Assembly: GCA_023422775.1 (NCBI GenBank) | Contig: JAFAGM010000089.1 | Location: forward strand, 1 to 64,000 | DNA from: Pseudomonadota bacterium | GTDB taxonomy: Bacteria > Pseudomonadota > Alphaproteobacteria > Rhizobiales > Xanthobacteraceae | Length of the DNA stretch: 64,000 nucleotides | Direction of reading: 5' to 3' | Shown here: positions 61,072 through 64,000 of the stretch, one piece after another | Layout: each line of letters begins with the position of its first letter | Numbering within the stretch: the stretch's first letter is position 1 | Notes under the pieces: generated by a model | Told to the model about the DNA's origin: nothing | The model's database searches: none | What the model saw: the letters and a program-made list of their open reading frames with translations, nothing else | Position numbers and translations under genes: made by a program

Positions 61072-61710
61072 CTATCCCGCCTGCTGAATGGCTGCGTCGT
61101 AAGCGTCGATCGTTGCCCTGGCGCGAACCGCAATTTCCGCTGATGTCATGCCCGGCTTGTAGAGGCTGCTGCCGAGGCCGAACGCGACAATGCCGGCCTT
61201 CGTGTATTCCGCGAAGTTTTTGTCGGAGACGCCGCCCACGGCCGCGATCATCATATCCGCGGGAAGCACGGCACGGATCGCGTTGATCCCCGCCGCGCCG
61301 AGCACGCTGGCCGGAAAGAATTTCAAGCACGAGGCTCCCGATTTGGCGGCAAGCAGCGCCTCCGTCGCGGTGAAGACGCCGGGCATCGTGACCATGCCGT
61401 GCGCCCGGGCGCGTGAAATGATCTCAGGGTCGACATTGGGCGCGACCAGCAGCCGGCCGCCAATGTCATGCAGCCGATCGACGGCTTCCGGCCTCAGCAC
61501 GGTTCCGGCGCCCACGAGAATTCCGGCAGGGGACATCCTGACGGCGATCTCTATGGAGCGGAACGGATCCGGCGAGTTGAGCGGGATCTCGATCGCCGTC
61601 ATGCCGCTGTCGATCAGCGTGCTGACGATATCAGCCGTTTCCTCAGGTCTGACGCCGCGCAGGATCGCGACCAGCGGACGCTTCATCGGTGGAAATGGGA
61701 CAACGTTCAT
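61072..61710 (-). CDS. dgoA: 2-Dehydro-3-deoxy-6-phosphogalactonate aldolase
   Basis: The 212-residue protein is a class I KDPG/KDPGal aldolase. The active-site glutamate region is MTAIEIPLNSPDPFRSIEI, and the substrate loop SPAGILVGAGTVLRPEAVDR. The Schiff-base lysine is in SGASCLKFFPASVLGAAGIN, and AAVGGVSDKNFAEYTKAGIV closes the barrel. PLNSPDP is typical of DgoA rather than Eda. It splits KDPGal into pyruvate and glyceraldehyde-3-phosphate (De Ley-Doudoroff route). The kinase dgoK is immediately upstream. Confidence 0.93.
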   Translation of the reverse strand: MNVVPFPPMKRPLVAILRGVRPEETADIVSTLIDSGMTAIEIPLNSPDPFRSIEIAVRMSPAGILVGAGTVLRPEAVDRLHDIGGRLLVAPNVDPEIISRARAHGMVTMPGVFTATEALLAAKSGASCLKFFPASVLGAAGINAIRAVLPADMMIAAVGGVSDKNFAEYTKAGIVAFGLGSSLYKPGMTSAEIAVRARATIDAYDAAIQQAG

Positions 61711-61722
61711 TCGCCTGATCCT

Positions 61723-62637
61723 CTATGCATTCCAGATCGATTGCGCGGCCATCGCAAGGCCGCGACGGACCGCATCCTCGGCACCAACGCATCGGACAGG
61801 AACGGAAACCGTCTCGAATGCCAACTGGTAAAGCACCTGAAGCCTCCCGGACGCGACCAGCGTGATTCCGGCCCGGGGTATATCTCCGGCGAGCCCGGCC
61901 GCCAGTTCAAGGCCAATTAGCGTGCCCGATATTCTTTCGCGAGCCGAGGATGGCGTGCCGCCATGGAGCAACTGGCCCGATCGCACCCGGAACAGCAGAT
62001 TGGCGGCGAGCGCAGGCTTCTCGATGGCGGCCCCGACGGCTGACTTGAACGCCTCGGTATCCACCGCATCGTCGGCGCCGGTCACCGCGTGGGACAGGAT
62101 CGTTTCGCGCATCACGACGTCGAACAGCTCTCCCGTCATGAATGTCGCGAAGCGTTCGACGGTCCCGCCATTCACCCGGACCCACTTCGAATGGGTGCCC
62201 GGCAGGCAGACGACCGCCCGGCCGGCCGCGTCCAGACCGAGGGCGCCGAGCAGCTGCGTCTCCTCTCCCCGCATGACATCCGGCGCCTCGCGGTCGCGTT
62301 GCGCGATTCCCGGCAGGATGCGGATGTCGCGATCCTGTCCCGGGACGACGACGGCATGCTTCAGGATGGATGCGAGCGGCGCCGGGGTGTCGATGTATCC
62401 GGCTTCGACCCATCCCTGCCGGGCGCCGGCCATGCCGCAGACGACAACGGGCAACTCGTGCGCCGCGCCTGTGGCCTCCAGATGCGATTGCAGGACGGTG
62501 GCGAAGCCAGGCCTGCCCGCCGCCATCATGCCCTCGCGGCTGCGCCGTTCGCCGAGAACGTTGCCGGTCCGGTCGACGAGCCAGAGCCGGAAACTGCTCG
62601 TGCCCCAATCGACCGCGACGTATGCCGCCTGTTTCAT
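61723..62637 (-). CDS. dgoK: 2-Dehydro-3-deoxygalactonokinase
   Basis: The protein is 304 residues from ATG 62637. The phosphate-1 motif is VAVDWGTSSFRLWLVDRTGN. CGMAGARQGWVEAGYIDTPA, VCLPGTHSKWVRVNGGTVER and the C-terminal GITLVASGRLQVLYQLAFET follow the ASKHA pattern of DgoK. It phosphorylates 2-keto-3-deoxygalactonate for dgoA, 12 bp downstream. The galactonate dehydratase dgoD is not in this part of the window. It is divergent from the TctC-type binding protein at 62861. Confidence 0.92.
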   Translation of the reverse strand: MKQAAYVAVDWGTSSFRLWLVDRTGNVLGERRSREGMMAAGRPGFATVLQSHLEATGAAHELPVVVCGMAGARQGWVEAGYIDTPAPLASILKHAVVVPGQDRDIRILPGIAQRDREAPDVMRGEETQLLGALGLDAAGRAVVCLPGTHSKWVRVNGGTVERFATFMTGELFDVVMRETILSHAVTGADDAVDTEAFKSAVGAAIEKPALAANLLFRVRSGQLLHGGTPSSARERISGTLIGLELAAGLAGDIPRAGITLVASGRLQVLYQLAFETVSVPVRCVGAEDAVRRGLAMAAQSIWNA

Positions 62638-62860
62638 TCCAACCCCGCCTGAGTGCCATTCGCGCCGGTGCGACATCGTATCACGCCGATTCCGCCGGCG
62701 AGCAATTTAGCTGCTCCACCGCGCGTTCGCTTTGCAGTTGATTTGCGCGGATGCAATCAGCATGATCCGAGGTCATGCGGGGAACGCTGCTTGCGGCGGG
62801 GCCTTGCCAATGAACGCGTCCACGAGAACGCGTCATGACAACGAGGGGGAGGGGGCCGTC

Positions 62861-63853
62861 ATGATCAATCGGCTTTGCAGGAGTGCGCTTGTCGGCCTTG
62901 GCGCGTTGCTCGCATGCCTTTCGGCGCAGGCCCACGCGCAATCGAACCCCAAAACCATCACGCTGGTCGTTCCCTATGCCGCCGGCGGCGGCACGGATAC
63001 GGTCGCACGCCTGATCGGCGAACAGATGTCGCGCTCGTTAGGCCAGACCGTCATCATCGAGAACGTGGTCGGAGGCGGCAGCACGCTGGCCAATGATCGT
63101 GTCGCCAGGTCGACGCCCGATGGCTCCACGGTGCTGATCAATCATGTCGGGCTGCTTGCGGCGCCGAGCCTGTTCACCAACCTGCGCTACGACACGAAAA
63201 CGGCGTTCGAGGCGGTCGGCCTGGTCAACAACGCGCCGATGGTCCTGATCGGCCGCAAGTCGCTTCCCGGTGCGGGACCGAAGGATTTCGTGGCGTGGAT
63301 CAAGGGACAGGGCGACAAGGCGAACTTCGCGCATGGCGGCATCGGAACCAATAGTCACCTGTGCGCCGTGATGATGGGCAATGTGCTCGGCTTCAAGCCG
63401 ACGGTCGTGGCGTATCGCGGTTCGGCTCCGGCCATCGCCGATCTGCTGGCTGGGCAGATCGATCTCTTGTGGGATCAGGTGACCAACGCGCTGCCGCAGA
63501 TTCAGGCCGGAACGCTGCACGGCATCGCCATCACGTCGTCGGCACGGCTCGAACAGTTGAAGGACGTGCCGACCACCGCCGAACTCGGCATGCCCGAGGT
63601 CAGCTATTCGATGTGGCATGGGCTCTACGTGGCCAAGGGCACGCCGAAGGAGACCGTGGCCGCGCTGAACGCGGCGCTCCGCAGAGCGCTGTCCGATACG
63701 GTCCTGCTGGAGAAGCTCAAGCAGCTCGGAACCTTGCCGTTCCCGGAGAGTGAGCTGACGCCCGAGGCGCACGCCCGCCTGTTCGCTGCCGACCTGCCAC
63801 GCGTGGCAAAGCTGATCGAAAGTTCGGGTATCAAGGCAAGCGAAGCGAAGTAG
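62861..63853 (+). CDS. Tripartite tricarboxylate transporter substrate-binding protein (Bug/TctC family)
   Basis: The protein is 330 residues from ATG 62861 (GAGGGGGAGGGGG RBS). The signal peptide is ALVGLGALLACLSAQAHAQ. The Bug signature is ITLVVPYAAGGGTDTVARLI and the second loop IENVVGGGSTLANDRVARST; later NFAHGGIGTNSHLCAVMMGN binds the ligand carboxylate. Bug proteins bind carboxylates or sugar acids in the periplasm. The membrane partners TctA/TctB are not in the window. Divergence from dgoK suggests a galactonate-type ligand, but this is inference. Confidence 0.9.
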   Translation: MINRLCRSALVGLGALLACLSAQAHAQSNPKTITLVVPYAAGGGTDTVARLIGEQMSRSLGQTVIIENVVGGGSTLANDRVARSTPDGSTVLINHVGLLAAPSLFTNLRYDTKTAFEAVGLVNNAPMVLIGRKSLPGAGPKDFVAWIKGQGDKANFAHGGIGTNSHLCAVMMGNVLGFKPTVVAYRGSAPAIADLLAGQIDLLWDQVTNALPQIQAGTLHGIAITSSARLEQLKDVPTTAELGMPEVSYSMWHGLYVAKGTPKETVAALNAALRRALSDTVLLEKLKQLGTLPFPESELTPEAHARLFAADLPRVAKLIESSGIKASEAK

Positions 63854-63864
63854 CGAGCCCCGCG

Positions 63865-64000
63865 CTACAGGAAATCCCGGAGCCTTGAGAGTTCGGCCGC
63901 GAGTTCGGAGGAGATCACGGCCGGGATCAACTCGCCCTGCGGGGCCGTGTGAATTTCGTAGAGGTGCCGCTGCGCCGCCGGCTGCTTCAGGAATTTTGTG
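63865..64000 (-). CDS. C-terminal end of an unidentified protein (runs off window)
   Basis: The minus-strand frame ends in TAG at 63865-63867 and is open to the window edge, about 45 codons. It reads TKFLKQPAAQRHLYEIHTAP, QGELIPAVISSELAAELSRL and RDFL. Codon use is like that of real genes here. No family can be assigned from this fragment. It is convergent with the TctC-type gene. Confidence 0.5.
   Translation of the reverse strand, partial: TKFLKQPAAQRHLYEIHTAPQGELIPAVISSELAAELSRLRDFL

Overview
The window looks like chromosomal DNA of a GC-rich alphaproteobacterium of the Bradyrhizobium / Rhodopseudomonas / Afipia group. The reasons are high GC and strong GC3, several families of short palindromic intergenic repeats (the copies starting at 4106 and 8681 are close relatives), and gene arrangements common in that group: a homogentisate cluster with a DUF2783 gene, a coxSLM set, a GG-linked otsB-otsA pair and many MFP/RND, Cache-sensor and pseudo-caspase genes. 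No rRNA, CRISPR array or intact insertion sequence was seen. The species assignment is inference.

Layout. 1-4.9 kb: 5'-half of a Cache/HAMP sensor, then a GntR regulator divergent from an IlvD/Edd sugar-acid dehydratase and an RraA-type aldolase. 5.1-12.4 kb: a minus-strand run with oligopeptidase B, serine/alanine-glyoxylate aminotransferase, an LssY_C protein, a nuclease-fold protein and a large unknown. 12.8-18.9 kb: a catalytically dead caspase-like protein, an orphan RND adaptor, a hydrolase, a methyltransferase, a CadC-like TPR regulator and an orphan PIN toxin. 19-31.6 kb: class III cyclase, AsmA protein, Crp-type regulator, damaged ParDE pair, RND pump with adaptor, OmpA protein, second dead caspase with TPRs. 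32-43 kb: an AHL-lactonase-like/dehydrogenase/RidA operon and then the complete homogentisate route (MarR, FAD hydroxylase, DUF2783 partner, MBL protein, HmgA, FahA, Lrp, Hpd). 43-48.2 kb: coxSLM and a CaiB CoA-transferase. 48.4-54.7 kb: chemoreceptor, then MFS-otsB-otsA. 55.5-57.5 kb: tRNA-Ser(GGA), a decayed serine recombinase and a lower-GC cassette HNH protein / 37-residue ORF / trypsin-like protease. 57.6-64 kb: L,D-transpeptidase, damaged VapBC pair, nitroreductase, thioesterase, dgoA, dgoK and a TctC-type binding protein.

Main points of interest. (1) The tRNA-adjacent three-gene cassette, with overlapping reading frames and low GC, is the best candidate for an undescribed conflict or defence system. 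(2) Three toxin-antitoxin loci have each lost one half: one antitoxin is reduced to its C-terminal tail, and two toxins carry internal deletions. (3) A possible cAMP circuit: a class III cyclase, a Crp-like protein with conserved R-E-R recognition residues, and TGTGA-N6-TCACA-like sites at 12534, 16735 and 23820. (4) Clear palindromic operators stand in front of the GntR, MarR and Lrp-regulated operons, plus a perfect FNR/FixK box just before hpd.
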